A stretch of DNA of 64,000 nucleotides, taken from contig SKCR01049638.1 in the NCBI GenBank assembly GCA_019454045.1, forward strand, positions 62,001-126,000, in the 5' to 3' direction. How positions within the stretch are numbered: the stretch's first letter is position 1; every line of letters starts with the position of its first letter. The position numbers were made by a program, and so were the translations under genes. Shown here piece after piece: positions 10,594 through 22,599 of the stretch. This DNA comes from Zanthoxylum bungeanum. Lineage: Eukaryota > Streptophyta > Magnoliopsida > Sapindales > Rutaceae. The notes below the pieces were generated by a model. The model made no database searches. It was not told the origin of the DNA and saw only the letters and a program-made list of their open reading frames with translations.

Positions 10594-12697
10594 TGTTGAG
10601 TTTCAATCAAGTCCCAAGAATCATCAATCATGCATAAAAACGAGTTGAATACAACCAAGGAGTAAGGCGGAATACATACTCACATTGATAGGTTTGATGC
10701 TAGGAAGAACAAGTTGCGTTTTCTGCCTCCCTCCAAGCTCGGCAGTGGCTTCCTCATGCAGTGGACTGCTCGGTTTTGCTCCTATTTGAACCTCAAAAAT
10801 TCGGCCATGGATGAACACCATTGAAGCTCCAAGCTTCAAGCTTTCCAAGCTCACAAATTCGTTTCCCTATCACCATAATATAACCCATGTGTGTGCTAGC
10901 ACTCATGTTTTGCAACAAAACACTCTCACTTGCTTCTCTTTCAATTCGGCAGTGACCAAAAATGAGAAGAAGATGAAAATGGCTCTAAGCCGTGAATGAG
11001 AGGGAGAAGAAAAGAGAGGGAGAGGAAGAGATGCGTAAAAAGAGAGAGAGAAAAGTAAAAGTAAAATAAAATGTAATAGGTTTTTATAATTTCTAAAATT
11101 AATAAAACCATTTACCATTTCTTTTTACTTTTCCTTAAATGCTAAAATCATAAAGCAAAAAGCAAAAGTTGCTTTTTCAACTTCTACATCAATCACTCAA
11201 ATCAAGTGATAACATGTCACATCACTCAAAGTGACATTTGATTTGACGATTGATGCGACTAGCGATATGACGCACGATTTGACTTGCGTGCCGCACTCGA
11301 ATTCGAAATGCGAATGCGCTCGCAAATAATCCCGGGCTTGGGTTCGCTAATTCCAAATTAACGAATTTTCCGTCGCGTCGTAATTAAATGATTACGCCTA
11401 GCGAAATCACTATTTACGTCGCTAACGAATTAATTCTTAATTAATTCGTTCGCCCGAATTAAAATCTAATTTTAATTCCGCATCAAAATCCAATTTCTTA
11501 TAATATATCGAACATATTATTTTATCGATTAATTCCAAATTAATCGTTCTCTCTCTTTAATTAATATTTTATCCCAGATAAAATATCTCCGCAATTAATC
11601 CCAGATTATTTTTCTCTCTCTTCTAATTAATCCTAGATTAATTAAAGTGCGAGTTATACATCATCGGTGAATCTTCAGGAAGCGACCCATGAGATCTCCG
11701 GATATGTTGGCAGTAAATACGGTCGTCGGATTATCCGAACACGTAAGCACCTCGTACTACGTTTATACCGATTTACAAGACAAGGTTGGCTTCTAGCAAA
11801 GCGCCATGCCTACCCAATTCTCCAGAAATATTCTTACAGGAATATATAGATCTGTATCAAGCGTAGTATACCATAGTATTGTGTATATCGGCCTAGTATC
11901 GGATAGTCACGTGCTAGGGCTGCGGCTGGATAAGTGTCTGCCCCGTCCAAAGCACATGTCGGATGTCTGGTAACTAGTCTCTATAATCGGATATGCATGA
12001 CCTAGTCATAATATCCCGATGGTTGCGCAACACTCAAGAGCACTAGTACCGTATCCTGCGTGACATCATCTCCAATATGACTGGAGTGATACTTCCGTCT
12101 TGACATCACACCCAATACACTACGACTCTCTGATAAAACCAGAAGTGGTGTACGCAGAACCGGTTAAAGCCCTGTACCACCAAGACCAAAGTCTACCGAT
12201 TATCGCAAGTATTAGCGATGCAAGTCTCAGGTTAAGACTATACACACCTACCTTGATTTCGGCCTCCCATAGACACATAGTCATAATACCAATGGGATTC
12301 CGAGGGGTCTATCCAGAGCGAAGCTGTTTCCCGTACCATCGGTGAAACACGACCTCCTATCGCACTTGCATAAGTATCCAATACTTATATATATGAGAAC
12401 TATGTCGTTGTGCCCTCACAACGCACACAAGTGCAATACTAGCCTATTCCGCATTATCGATGTCCTGTCTCGATAATACTCTGGCTAGGGATATTTAATG
12501 ATTAATCCTTCGGGGACTGATACTGTCTCATATCATTCTCAGTCCAGGAACTAATCATATGGACCTCTCTTCATTTATACATTTATGGTGATCTAATCAC
12601 AAATGATGAGAGTGCAAATTCCTTGTCACATAGTTAATTTGTACAACAACACCGTGATCTGTACAAATAGTGACGCTATGGGTCATATTATCCAACA
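10594..12697 (-). repeat. Solo LTR of the CopB family (2104 bp), TSD ACATA
   Basis: The plus strand reads TGTTGAG at 10594 and TCCAACA at 12697. It matches the reverse complement of the CopB LTR (20490-22585) along its length. The flanks are ACATA at 10589-10593 and ACATA at 12698-12702, a perfect 5-bp target duplication. There is no internal sequence and no second LTR, so this is a solo LTR left by LTR-LTR recombination. It splits the GypH LTR. Confidence 0.93.
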
Positions 12698-12702
12698 ACA
12701 TA

Positions 12703-13085
12703 TGGTTTAATTGGGTTACAATGGGTATTTGCATCTGACCATCGACGGAGGCTTTTGCAGAATTTCGTGTTGCAAGTTAATAAACCAATATATTACACAA
12801 GCATGAAATAACCACTTCATCTTTAAAAAGATATTGGAAGAAATCACAACCCTAGATAGTTTTATAAATTTGAATTTTCTTCAACCTACTTTCGTGTCAT
12901 TTTCTTTTACTTGTTTTAATTTTAAAATCAGCATCCAATCAAAAATTGAATCCATTTGATACTTGTAATAATTTAACTTCATAAATTAATAGCTTAGGTA
13001 TTAAGTCCTCGTGTGATCGATACTTTTTATACTACTTGAACGATATGTGTGCTTGCGTTATACGTGTGTGATTACGCACCGGTCA
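12703..13085 (+). repeat. GypH 3' LTR, right part
   Basis: Beyond the solo LTR the sequence continues in the style of an Athila LTR end: TTAAGTCCTCGTGTGATCG, then TACTACTTG, then a GTGCTTGCG stretch. The right border near 13085 is uncertain. No second target duplication could be assigned because the 5' end of GypH is missing. Confidence 0.6.
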
Positions 13086-13535
13086 ATAGTCTGCCATGCA
13101 GGAGTTCGTAGTACACTCAAGATTAAGATTAATCCATATATGACCATCTAGTAGATCAAAATGAATTTCTTTATTTAACAAATATTATAAGAAATTTATT
13201 TATTTCTGGATCCAGTCCTATATGATCACATCATACAAGGTGTCTTCATTCCCATGTCTCCACATGAATGATCTTAGATCAAGATCGCCATACAATTATA
13301 GAATGTACCACAGCTATAGATAAACCACAAATAAAGTATCCGCTTTGTTTGCTCTCTATCGATTATTTTATATCACTAACTTCATACTTAAATCCTCTTA
13401 TGTATGACACTCATACACTAAATCTGAAGGCACATTAGTAATATAGGGTAAACAAGATAATTTACAATATGGGATATTAAACAAATGCTTTGATAAATGA
13501 ATAATGCATCATTTTATTTCATCATGAACCTTCAT
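13086..13535 (-). repeat. CopC-family LTR fragment, reversed
   Basis: In reverse complement this matches about 28735-29140 of the CopC LTR, including TATGATCACATCATACAAGG and ATGTATGACACTCATACA. The first 70 or so bases of the LTR and its 3' half are missing. It is a remnant with no target duplications. Confidence 0.75.
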
Positions 13536-14042
13536 ATGGTTTAGTCGGCTGGAGATCATCCTGAACCTTAATCTGGTTTAGTCGATGGAAACATTCCCAA
13601 TGGCTCATGTCGAGTCAAGATCGAGACCCCAATGTCTTGTCCAAAAGTCATTGAACACTCCCATGTCCGACTCCTAGATCATCTTCAAGACATTTTGACT
13701 AAGGATCATCCAAGATCTTTAAAAGACCTTTGACATATCCAAGCGACATCAATATTTAGGTACGCTTATATGCTTTAATCAAGTCCCAAATGACATAATC
13801 ATCAAGGACTCTCCAAGTCAATGACTCCTTGACTTAAAGAGTATGGGACTAATTGTACGAGCCAAATTTATACCAAGGAAAAAATCATTTTTCAGTTTGG
13901 GCCTAATATCAATTCAAACCCAAATACCTAACAGTATCTGACCCACAAGACTTCAATGATTCTTATCTAAAGCCCAATTCCTTCAAACAATCAACTGATT
14001 TGCCAAGGTTGGACTAAGGAACTGAATACTTCTCAGGCCAAT
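13536..14042. other. Unassigned DNA between CopC-family fragment and GypE
   Basis: About 500 bp without recognisable coding content. Two direct copies of TGAACCTT...TGGTTTAGTCG lie at 13523-13552 and 13560-13588, the first crossing the left border. It could be diverged LTR sequence, but I cannot assign it. Confidence 0.4.
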
Positions 14043-14641
14043 TGTAGGAGCGAAACAGGGTTTACCGCTAAGCCTATGATGTTTGGCGACCACGACACTA
14101 TTGGGCACACAGCCCGTAGAGAGTACGGATTAGCCCGGGGGGACTAAACCGGAGAATAAAGGAGTTGCCACCCAGTGTGAATTGGGAAAGATTTATGGCC
14201 ACACTCACCCCTCGCAAGGGAAGACCTTAAACCGTTGGGTTCGGAATGGTCCCTTACTTATGCCAATATAATGGACAGGTTCACACAATGGTATAGCCCA
14301 GTCTTATACAGTTCTGTTAAATTGTGTGTACGCGACATGTATGCATGTATACATTCCCTATTCCGATGGGGTTTCTTCGGCCTTTGGGTGCCCTTTGCCT
14401 ATAAAAATATTTGGGCGCCCTCATGGTTTGCTTACAGTTCCATTCCGCCAATTCTTCTCCGGTGATTGCTTAGTTCTCTTTGGTCTCATGGTTCAAGACC
14501 CCGTTGTGTCCCTTATTCGAGGGGTCATAGACCGGTCATCCCCAGCCATGGCTCAACTTTCTATTATCCGCTACCTACACCGGGTCAAGGTGGATTACGC
14601 CTTTTTTAAAAGTGGCCTCATCCATTTGGGATACTGAAAAT
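14043..14641 (-). repeat. GypE LTR end and part of the 3' UTR
   Basis: TGTAGGAG at 14043 marks the LTR end. The following 240 bp, including GGGAAGACCTTAAACCGTTG (14219-14238), match the equivalent end of the GypD LTR (34045-34260). From about 14300 the sequence instead resembles the 3' UTR of GypD (around 48590-48780). Most of the LTR body therefore appears deleted, joining its end to the UTR. Open frames here at 14235-14637 are not considered genes. Confidence 0.65.
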
Positions 14642-16666
14642 TATTGGACAATTATGACCCATAGCATCACTATTTGTACAGATCACGGTGTTGTTGTACA
14701 AATTAACTATGTGACAAAGGAGATTGCACTCTTATCATTTGTGATTAGATCACCAAGATATATAAATGATAGGAGGTCCTAATGATTTGTTCCTGGATTG
14801 AGAATGATATGAGACAGTATCAGTCCATGAAGGATAAATCATTAAATATCCATAGTCAGAGTATTATCGAGATTGGACATTGATAAATATGTAAAAGACT
14901 AGTATTAGACTTGTGCGCGTTGTAAGGGCATAACGCCATAGTTCTCATATATTTAGGTATAGGATACTCATGCAAGTATAATAGGAGGTTGTGTTTTACC
15001 GATGGTACGGGAAACAGCTTTGCTCTGGATAGACCCCCTCGGAATTCCATTGGTAGTATGACTATGTGTCTATGGAAGTCGGAAATCAGGGTAGGTGTAT
15101 TTGGTCTTAACCTCAGAGTTGCACCGCTAATACTTGAGAGAATCAATGTACTTTGGTTTTGGTCGTCCAAGGATTTAACCGATTTATGTGTACGCCTCTT
15201 CTGGGTATATCGAGAATCGTAGTGTGTTGGGTGTGATGTCAAGACGAAAGTATCACTTCAGTCATATGGAGAAGATGGTCACGTAGGATACAGTACTAGT
15301 ACTCTTAAGTACTGCACTCATCGGGATAAAATGACAAGGTCATGTTTATCCGATATAGAGACTAGTCACCAGACATCCGACATGTGCTTCTTACGGGGCA
15401 GACACAATTCCAGCCCCAGGCCTAGCACGTGATCATCCGATGCTGGATCGACATACACAATACTATGTATACTACGCCTGATATAGATCTTATATTCCTG
15501 TAAGGATATTTCTGGAGAATTGGGTCGGCATGGCGCTTTGCTAGAAGCCAACCATGTCTTGTAAATCGGTATGAACGTAGTACTAGGTACTTACGTGTTC
15601 GGATAGTCCGACGATCGAATTTACTGCCAACATATCCGGGGATCACATGGGTCGCTTCCCGAAGATTAACCGATGACGTATGGCTCACTTTTAATTAATC
15701 ACAGATTAATTAGATGAGAGAGAAAATTAATCTGGGATTTATTACGGAGATATTTTATCTGGGATAAAATATCATTTAAAGAGAGATAACGATTAATTTG
15801 GAATTAATCAATAAAATAATATATTTGATATATTAAACGAAATTGGATTTCGACGCGGAATTAAAATTAGATTTTAATTCGGGCGAACGAGTTAATTTAG
15901 AATTAATTTGTTAGTGACGTGAATAGTGATTTCGCTAGGCATAATCATTTAATTACGACGTAACGGAAAATTCCCAGCGAACCCGAGCCCGGGATTGTTT
16001 GCGAGCGCATTCGCATTTCGAATTCGAGTGCGGCACGCAAGTCAAATCAAGCGTCAAATCATTAGTCGCATCAATCGTCAAATCATTAGTCACTTTGAGT
16101 GATATGACAACTTGTCACTTGATTTGATTGATTGATGGATTGTTGGTGGTAGTTAGCAAGCATTTAAGGCTTGACTTTTTGAAAATCAAAAAGTGGTATA
16201 TGTTTAATTAATTTTGGAAATCAATTATCTAATATACCATTCCATAGTCTCTCTCATGGCTCACGAATTGGAGCCAAAATTTTCTTCATCTCTCTCACGC
16301 CCATTTGGGCATTTTCTTCACTGGTTTTCTAGGCAAAAATCGTGAGGAAGGGAAGTAATAGTATGGTGATTTTGTGGCAAAATCATCAAGAGCTAGCACT
16401 CCGAAGTCATGCGAAGGTGATATGGAAGTCCACCCATGAGCTTGGAAGTTCAACACAAGCTTGGAGATTGCTTGGAGGACCACACATGGCCGAAAACACT
16501 AGGCTGTTTCACTGCCACTGCCGAGCATAAAGGAAGGCAGAAAATCAATTTTGTTGTCCACCACATCGCTCAACCGATCGATGTAAGTATTCCGCACTTT
16601 CTTCGTATGTATTCGCATGTATTTCATTGCTTTGTATTCGATCCTCGGAACCGTAGAACTCCAACA
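14642..16666 (+). repeat. Solo LTR of the CopB family (2025 bp), TSD AAAAT
   Basis: It starts TATTGGACAA (first G changed to A compared with CopB) and ends CCAACA at 16666. The flanks are AAAAT at 14637-14641 and AAAAT at 16667-16671. It aligns with the CopB LTR at 20490-22585, with no internal region or partner, so it is a solo LTR. Confidence 0.93.
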
Positions 16667-17313
16667 AAAATCATATCTTCCAATTCCTGATGATTTCCTA
16701 TGGTTTCTTGAGGATGCGGAAAAGATACTGCCTCGTGTTTCGTCCATTGAGTTATAGGTTCTTTCTATCTTTTGCCTAAGCTGTCCTTTCTGATTTTCAA
16801 CTTAGCTAATTGCTCTATCTTGCCTGGGTCACCTTTTCATGTTTTTAACTCAGCGAGCTAAAAAAATTTTCTTTTTTTTTCTTTTTTTCTTTTTTCTTAT
16901 TTTTTTTTCCTTTTTTTCAGATTTGTCCTTATTCTCGAGGCTATTTTCTCATCCTCACTCTCGAGGTTGTTCTCCATTCTTGGAGTTCTTCTCTTAGATC
17001 TCCTGACCTTGGTCCAGCATCTAAGAAATAAAAGACGTGATATGTAATTACTTGACTCTAATCTTTCCCGGTTAGCGGGGATTTATGCAATCTATGAACA
17101 TCTTGAACATTTGTTTCAATAAAGGCGTTTCCATTACTTCTTAGTACATATGTAAGAAATAAACTACATTACAAGGGTACCTCTGTCGCTAACTGTTCTT
17201 CACGGATTTTACCATTAGCTATTTTTCTTGCTCACTCATGCTCTATATTTTTCTTGGGCTACCCTTTGCGGATTTTCAACCCAACGAGCCTTTCTCTTTT
17301 TTTTTTTTTTTGT
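16667..17313 (-). other. GypE 3' UTR with pyrimidine-rich tracts
   Basis: Non-coding sequence between the solo LTR and the integrase stop. T-rich and CT-rich runs lie at 16861-16918 and 17290-17312, that is, purine runs on the GypE sense strand. The GypD 3' UTR has a similar tract at 47810-47910. Confidence 0.6.
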
Positions 17314-17620
17314 TTATGCAAAGTATTGTTTCAGTCTGTCCAAATTGATGGGCTCGGTGAACTCGTTCCCTTTCAATTTTGACAGTCGCACTGTCCAATT
17401 CTCTTTCCATTTGGGTCCATTATCAGTGGCTTCGACTGCTTGAGCATTAAATCACCTTCTCTGATCTTGGTGGGACGCACCTCCTTGTTGAACGCCTTGG
17501 CCAACCTTTTCTGGTATAGCTGCATATGGTGCAAGGCCTTTATCCTTTTCTCATCCAGTAATGCTAGTTGTTCAAACCTCTGCGAGGCCCATTCCTGCTC
17601 AGGAAATCCTACCTCTGCTA
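17314..17620 (-). pseudogene. GypE integrase C-terminus
   Basis: On the minus strand the sequence reads EWASQRFEQLALLDEKRIKA, then LYQKRLAKAFNKEVRP, then near the stop DRLKQYFA with TAA at 17316-17314. The same wording is in GypD (49150-48898). It is the C-terminal part of a Tat-type integrase. The frame is broken in the last third. Its upstream end at about 17620 is fused directly to RNase H sequence, so the integrase core is gone. Confidence 0.8.
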
Positions 17621-18645
17621 GTAGACCACATGTTCCACCCCTGTCTCATCTGCCTGTACCATCATTGCCCCTAGTGCTTTGGGTTCTATGGCCAAATACA
17701 ACACCCTAGGTTTGCCCGGCCATGGAGGTTTCCGGACGAGCGGTTTAACCAAGTATTCTTTGATTTTGTCAAAAGCTTCTTGACATTGCCTATTCCACTC
17801 CACAAGCTGGTCCTTCTGTAATAGCTTGATGATGGGCTCACATACTAATATTAGCTTGGCAATAAATCGATTGATATACTGGATTTTCCTGAGAAAAGCT
17901 CTAACTTCTTTTTCTGTCTTCGGTTCGGGCATTTCGGTAATTACCTTGATCTTTTTAGGATCCACTTCTATTCCTCCCATTCCTACCGTATGCCCTGACA
18001 ACTTTCTTGATGTTACCCCAAACACACACTTATTGGGGTTGAGTCAGAGGTTGTACTTATCGACTCTTTGAGGGACTTTTTCAACGTTTCTATATGCCCG
18101 GCCCTCGTCTATGACTTAAACATTATGTCATCCACGTATACCTCAATCTCCTTATGCATCAAGTCATGGAATTATGTAGTTTCCATTCATTGATAAGTGG
18201 CTCCCGCATTCTTAAGTCCTAACGGCATCACCTTGTAATAATATGTACCACACTCAGTGACAAAGGCAGTCTTATGCTTGTCTTCTTCGGCCATGATGAC
18301 CTGATTATATACTGAGAATCCATTCGCGAATGAGTACATAGCAGATAAAGCCGCGCTCTTAACCAACACGTGTATATGGGGTAGGGGAAAATAATTCTTT
18401 GGGCAAGCCTTGTTAAGGTCCCTATAATCCACGCACATTCTGACCTTTCCATCCTTCTTTAGTACCGACACAATATTGGCTAACCACTCGGGGTACTTCA
18501 CCACCTCTAAAAACCCCACATCTATCTGCTTCTTGACTTCTTCCCTAACATTTTCGGCCCATTCTAGCCTCATTCTTCGGAGCTTCTATTTCATTGGTCT
18601 CACGTTCGGATAAGTGGGTATTATGTGCTGGGCAATACCCATGTC
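17621..18645 (-). pseudogene. GypE reverse transcriptase and start of RNase H
   Basis: The RT begins around EWAENVREEVKKQIDVGFLE (18565 downward), with KKDGKVRMCVDYRDLNKACP and VMPLGLKNAGATYQ following. The catalytic YVDD lies at 18138-18127. The next segment (18025-17618) reads KKIKVITEMPEPKTEKEVRA and VLYLAIEPKALGAMMVQ, the RT thumb and the start of the RNase H domain. There are stops or frameshifts near 18185 and 18030. The chain then jumps to the integrase C-terminus. Conservation of these motifs makes the RT call secure, though the gene is dead. Confidence 0.9.
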
Positions 18646-19157
18646 TACTCCCGACATGTCTTCATAGGACTAGGCGAATATTTTTGCATATTTTATTAAT
18701 ATTCGCTCTAATTCTTTCCACTCATCAGAGGTAACCTCACTTGCAATTAAACTTTCCTTGGGGTTTTCACATGTACGAAGATTAAATGCATTTATCTTTG
18801 TTGAGTTAATGTCAAATATGCTCATGTCATGCATGTTATGATGTAGACTAACAGGAAAAGACTCGAACAAGTAAGCAAAATCAATGTCTTTATGATTAAT
18901 AAATGTAGGATTACAATCAAATAAGTCAGGAAAATAAACATCTTCGTAATTTATAGCTTTTTCTTCTTCTGTCTTCTTGCTTTCTTCGAGCGTCAGATTC
19001 TCCAACTGTAGTAGTCATTCTTCCCATTTATCTTCCTCTTTTGTAACTTCCTCTGCCTGTGGTTCTTTGACCAACACATCCTTGAAGATCTTGAGTCATG
19101 GTGCTATGATCCCATTGAATTCTACGAGTTCGGGCTCTCTTTGATACCCTGTGGCTT
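18646..19157 (-). pseudogene. GypE gag-pol linker region
   Basis: This segment holds an acidic stretch (19005-18670: YEDVYFPDLFDCNPTFINHK and further) ending in ILIKYAKIFA, then the lead-in to RT. The same YFPDLFDCNP string occurs in GypD near 49650. No protease active-site motif is seen here, so the protease seems deleted in both elements or lies in sequence that has decayed beyond recognition. Confidence 0.65.
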
Positions 19158-20489
19158 TCATAAAGTATTACATAGCTTCATCCATTTTACCTCCTTTTCG
19201 TCACTGCTTAAAATGTTTTCCCAGAAATCTCTCTCATGCTCTGTTTCATTTTCACAGCCGTTGTCCCATATCCCCATGCAATGAGCTTGGTGGTTGAGAG
19301 TTTGGAAGACAAGGTTTTTGGGCAGGCCAAAGTTGATCATATAGGTGGGTGGTGGAACGGAGTGGTAGTTGGGTAGAGAGTTTCTGTGTTTTTGGGGTTG
19401 TTCTTTTTCTGGGTCAGGTATCTTATAGGTGTCAATGAGGTTTTGGATCTCATGCTTGTGGCGGGTGCAGTTGGCAGTTTCGTGGCATTTTTGCTGATGG
19501 AAGTGACAGTAAAATTTTAGGTCGAGGTAGTGTGGCACAAGGTATGGAAGTGGTTCGGGTTCTAAGGGTTTTATGAGTCCTTGCCTCTTCAGCTTTTCAA
19601 ACACCTTTGACAAAGGTCTACCAAAATTGGAGAATCGCATGTTTTTGATAGCGGTGACCTCAGTAGGAGCGAGCTTGGTCCCTGAAGGCCCCCCAATAGT
19701 CTTTCTATTCTGGCTGTAAAACTTTCTATTCTCGGCTTCCTCTTCCTCAATATCCATGATAGTTTCTTTTAACTGTCGAAAGTCACTAATCGTGGAGGTC
19801 ATCCTTCTCATCTTGTTATAAATGGAGGGCTTGGTGCCCTTAATGATCATTTTAATATGGTCCTTCTCCGAGGGCCGTGTCTGCATCTTCAAGAGTTGGC
19901 CTCTCCAGTGATCCACATAATCTTTGAAGCTCTCCTCTAGCTTCTGTTTGGTGTTTTCTAGGTCACGAAGCGACAAGTCTATCTCTAGGTCTGTGAAATG
20001 TTAGTTCAGAAAGGCCTCTGCTAATGCCCTCCAGTCATCACTGACCTTTCTCTCCAAGCCATGATACCATACTACGGGCGCCCATTCCAGTGACATCCCA
20101 AACATCTTCTGCATCTGGCGCTTCGAAAAACCCACTGAATTCATCACTGAAACATATTACCGGAGATGGACCCTAGGATCTCCATTTTCATTGAACTTGG
20201 CCATGTCATGCATCTTAAACTGAAGAGGCAGCTGTTCTTCGAAAGTCATCGCATCATAATCTAACAGATTTTCATGTTTTCCCTTCATTTTGCGGGTAAC
20301 TGACTCTACTTGTTCTCTGAGTTTCTGTAGCTCTGCCTGAGACCCGACTATCTTTCCCACTGCATACTCAGCCATGTCATCATCAAAAACAGGGATTTCT
20401 TCGCTCACCCTATTCGGGGGCTCCTCACGCATTTTTTCCCCCGTTGTTTTCTATTCCCACTGTGCGGGGTACTATCAGATTGGCCATAG
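19158..20489 (-). pseudogene. GypE gag
   Basis: Two open parts (20432-20157 and 19976-19158) with breaks between them align with GypD gag. Landmarks are VPVFDDDMAEYA-like sequence, MTFEEQLPLQFKMHDMAKFN, ESFKDYVDHWRGQLLKMQTR and IKGTKPSIYNKM, the retrotrans_gag capsid domain. A zinc-knuckle-like CHFHQQKCHETANC lies at about 19510-19470; Gly before His is replaced by Cys. The true N-terminus is missing, because the CopB LTR begins at 20490 inside the gene (flank CATAG, 20485-20489). Confidence 0.87.
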
Positions 20490-22585
20490 TGTTGGACAAA
20501 ATGACCCATAGCGTCACTATTTGCACAGATCATTGTGTTGTTGTAGCAAATTAACTATGTGACAAGGAAATTGCACTCTCATCATTTGTGATTAGATCAC
20601 CATAGAAATATAAATGAAGAGAGGTCCCTATGATTAGTTCCTGGACTGAGAATGATATGAGACAGTATCAGTCCCCGATGGATTAATCATTAAATATCCC
20701 TAGCCGGAGTATTATCGAGACTGGACATCGATAATGCGGAATAGGCTAGTATTGCACTTGTGTGCGTTGTGAGGGCACAACGGCATAGTTCTCATATATA
20801 TAAGTATTGGATACTTATGCAAGTGCGATAGGAGGTCGTGTTTCACCGATGGTACGGGAAACAGCTTCGCTCTGGATAGACCCTTCGGAATCCCATTGTA
20901 TTATGACTATGTGTCTATGGGAGGCCGAAATCAAGGTAGGTGTGGTAAAGTCTTAACCTGAGACTTACATCGCTAATACTTACGATAATCGATAGACTTT
21001 GGTCTTGGTGGTACAGGGCTTTAACCGGTTCTGCGTACACCACTTCTGGGTTTATCAGAGAGTCGTAGTGTATTGGGTGTGATGTCAAGACGAAAGTATC
21101 ACTTCAGTCATATTGGAGATGATGTCACGCAGGATACGGTACTAGTACTCTTGAGTGTTGCGCAACCAATCGGGATATTGTGACCAGGTCATGAATATCC
21201 GATTATAGAGACTATGTTACCAGACATCCGATATGTGCTTCGGACGGGGTAGACACTTATCCAGCCCCAGCCCTAGCACGTGACTATCCGATACTGGGCC
21301 GATACACACAATACAATCGTATACTACGCTTGATACAGATCTTTAATATTCTTAAATGGATATGTCCGGAGAATTGGGAAGACTTGGTGCTTTGCTAGGA
21401 GTCGACCTTGTTTCGTAAATCGGTAAAACGTAGTACTTGGTACGTACGTGATTCGGATACTCCGACGACCGTATTTACTGCCAACTTATCCGGGGATCTC
21501 ATGGGTCGCTTCCCGATAATCCACCGATGACGCACAACTCGCACTCTTGAATAATCTGGGATTATATAGAAGAGAGAGAAAATTAATCTAGGATTAATTA
21601 CGGAGATATTTTATCTAGGATAAAATATCGTCTAGAGAGAGATAACGATTAATTTGGAATTAATCGGTAAATTAATATATTCGATATATTAAACGAAATT
21701 AGATTTCGACGCAGAATTAAAATTAGATTTTAATTCGGGCGGACGAATTAATTTAGAATTAATTCGTTAGCGACGTGAATAGTGAATTCGCTAGGCGTAA
21801 TCATTTAATTACGACGCGATGGAAAAATCGTTAATTCGAAATTAGCGAACCCGAGCCCGAGTGTGATTGCGAGCGCATTCGTATTTCGAATTCGAGTACG
21901 GCATCGCAAGTCGCATCAAGCGTCAAATCAATCAGTCGCATCAAGCGTCAAATCAATCAGTCGCATCAAGCGTCAATCACTTGTCACTTTGAGTGATGTG
22001 ACTTGACAACATGTCACTTTAATAAAGTAGATGTGACTTGATGGACATGATGTGTACTTGATGGCTTTAATGGTTTGACCTTTAAAAGCAAATGAAATGC
22101 AAATTAAAGCAAATGCATTTGGAATTCACATAAATATATATAAGATATACTTGAAATGAATTTCAAATGACAACTTAATACACATTTCATCTCTCAATTC
22201 TCTCTCACTCTCTCACGCCAAAACCCATTTTTCTTCACTGGTTTTGAACCAGAAATGGCGTGACACTAAGGGGAAGCAATAGTGGTTTTTCATGGTGAGA
22301 AATCAAGTGCTAGCACACTTACGAGTCTTGCGAAGGTGGTAGGGAGGTTCGCCCATGAGCCGGGATCCATCGGACGAGGCTTGGAGCTCCGTTTCGCAGC
22401 TCAAATTTCTGTTTTGCAAGGCAGTGGACTGCTACCAGTGGCGCCAAAAACAGTGGGCATTTTGGGCTTGATTCGTCTCCAAATCGACTCAACCGATCGA
22501 TGTGAGTATTCCGCTACCTCCGTTGATGTATTCACGCATAATTTTCATTGCTTGTTTGATCTTGGGACCTAGATAATAACCAACA
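20490..22585 (+). repeat. CopB 5' LTR (2096 bp)
   Basis: It starts TGTTGGACAAAATGACCC at 20490 and ends AATAACCAACA at 22585, followed by a primer-binding site. Where the CopA LTR has TATAAAAG, this LTR has CTTGAGTG instead. Near 21915-21975 there are three copies of a CGCATCAAGCGTCAAATCA block. Confidence 0.92.
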
Positions 22586-22586
22586 A

Positions 22587-22599
22587 TGGCATCAAGAGC
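22587..22599 (+). other. CopB primer-binding site
   Basis: TGGCATCAAGAGC stands one base after the LTR. It resembles the initiator-Met tRNA complement TGGTATCAGAGC, with one substitution and one extra base. Confidence 0.75.

Larger units (their letters stand above)
5336..13085 (+). mobile_element. GypH: Athila-type gypsy element, 5' part missing, carrying a LOG-like gene
   Basis: Order on the plus strand: protease remnant (5336-5880), integrase C-terminus (5881-6249), a 2.9-kb 3' region (6250-9108) with a Cys-rich open frame and a LOG-like pseudogene, a polypurine tract, then a 3' LTR split by a solo LTR. The integrase tail and the GGAGGCAACCCA motif at 6299-6310 after it are typical of Athila elements. 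RT, RNase H and the integrase core are deleted at about 5880. The left part is cut off by CopI. Confidence 0.83.
14043..20489 (-). mobile_element. GypE: minus-strand Tat-type gypsy element, truncated
   Basis: Reading leftward: gag (20489-19158), a linker (to about 18646), RT with YVDD and the start of RNase H (to 17621), the integrase C-terminus (to 17314), a 3' UTR, then an LTR end at 14043. The right side is cut by CopB inside gag. A solo CopB-family LTR (14642-16666) lies in the 3' UTR. RT wording such as VRMCVDYRDLNKACPK and the gag are close to GypD, and both fit the Tat/Ogre lineage. Confidence 0.85.

Noticed and set aside
10621..10626. TCATCA as the end of the GypH LTR, pairing with TGATGA at 9123
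   Set aside because: The solo LTR begins earlier, at 10594 with TGTTGAG, and has perfect ACATA duplications. TCATCA lies inside it, and the GypH LTR continues after 12702.
12100..12345. Frame with SLRLRLYTPTLIS and relatives at 14856-15242, 37435-37854 and 45667-45891
   Set aside because: Antisense reading of homologous LTR sequence; no start, codon or conservation evidence for a protein.
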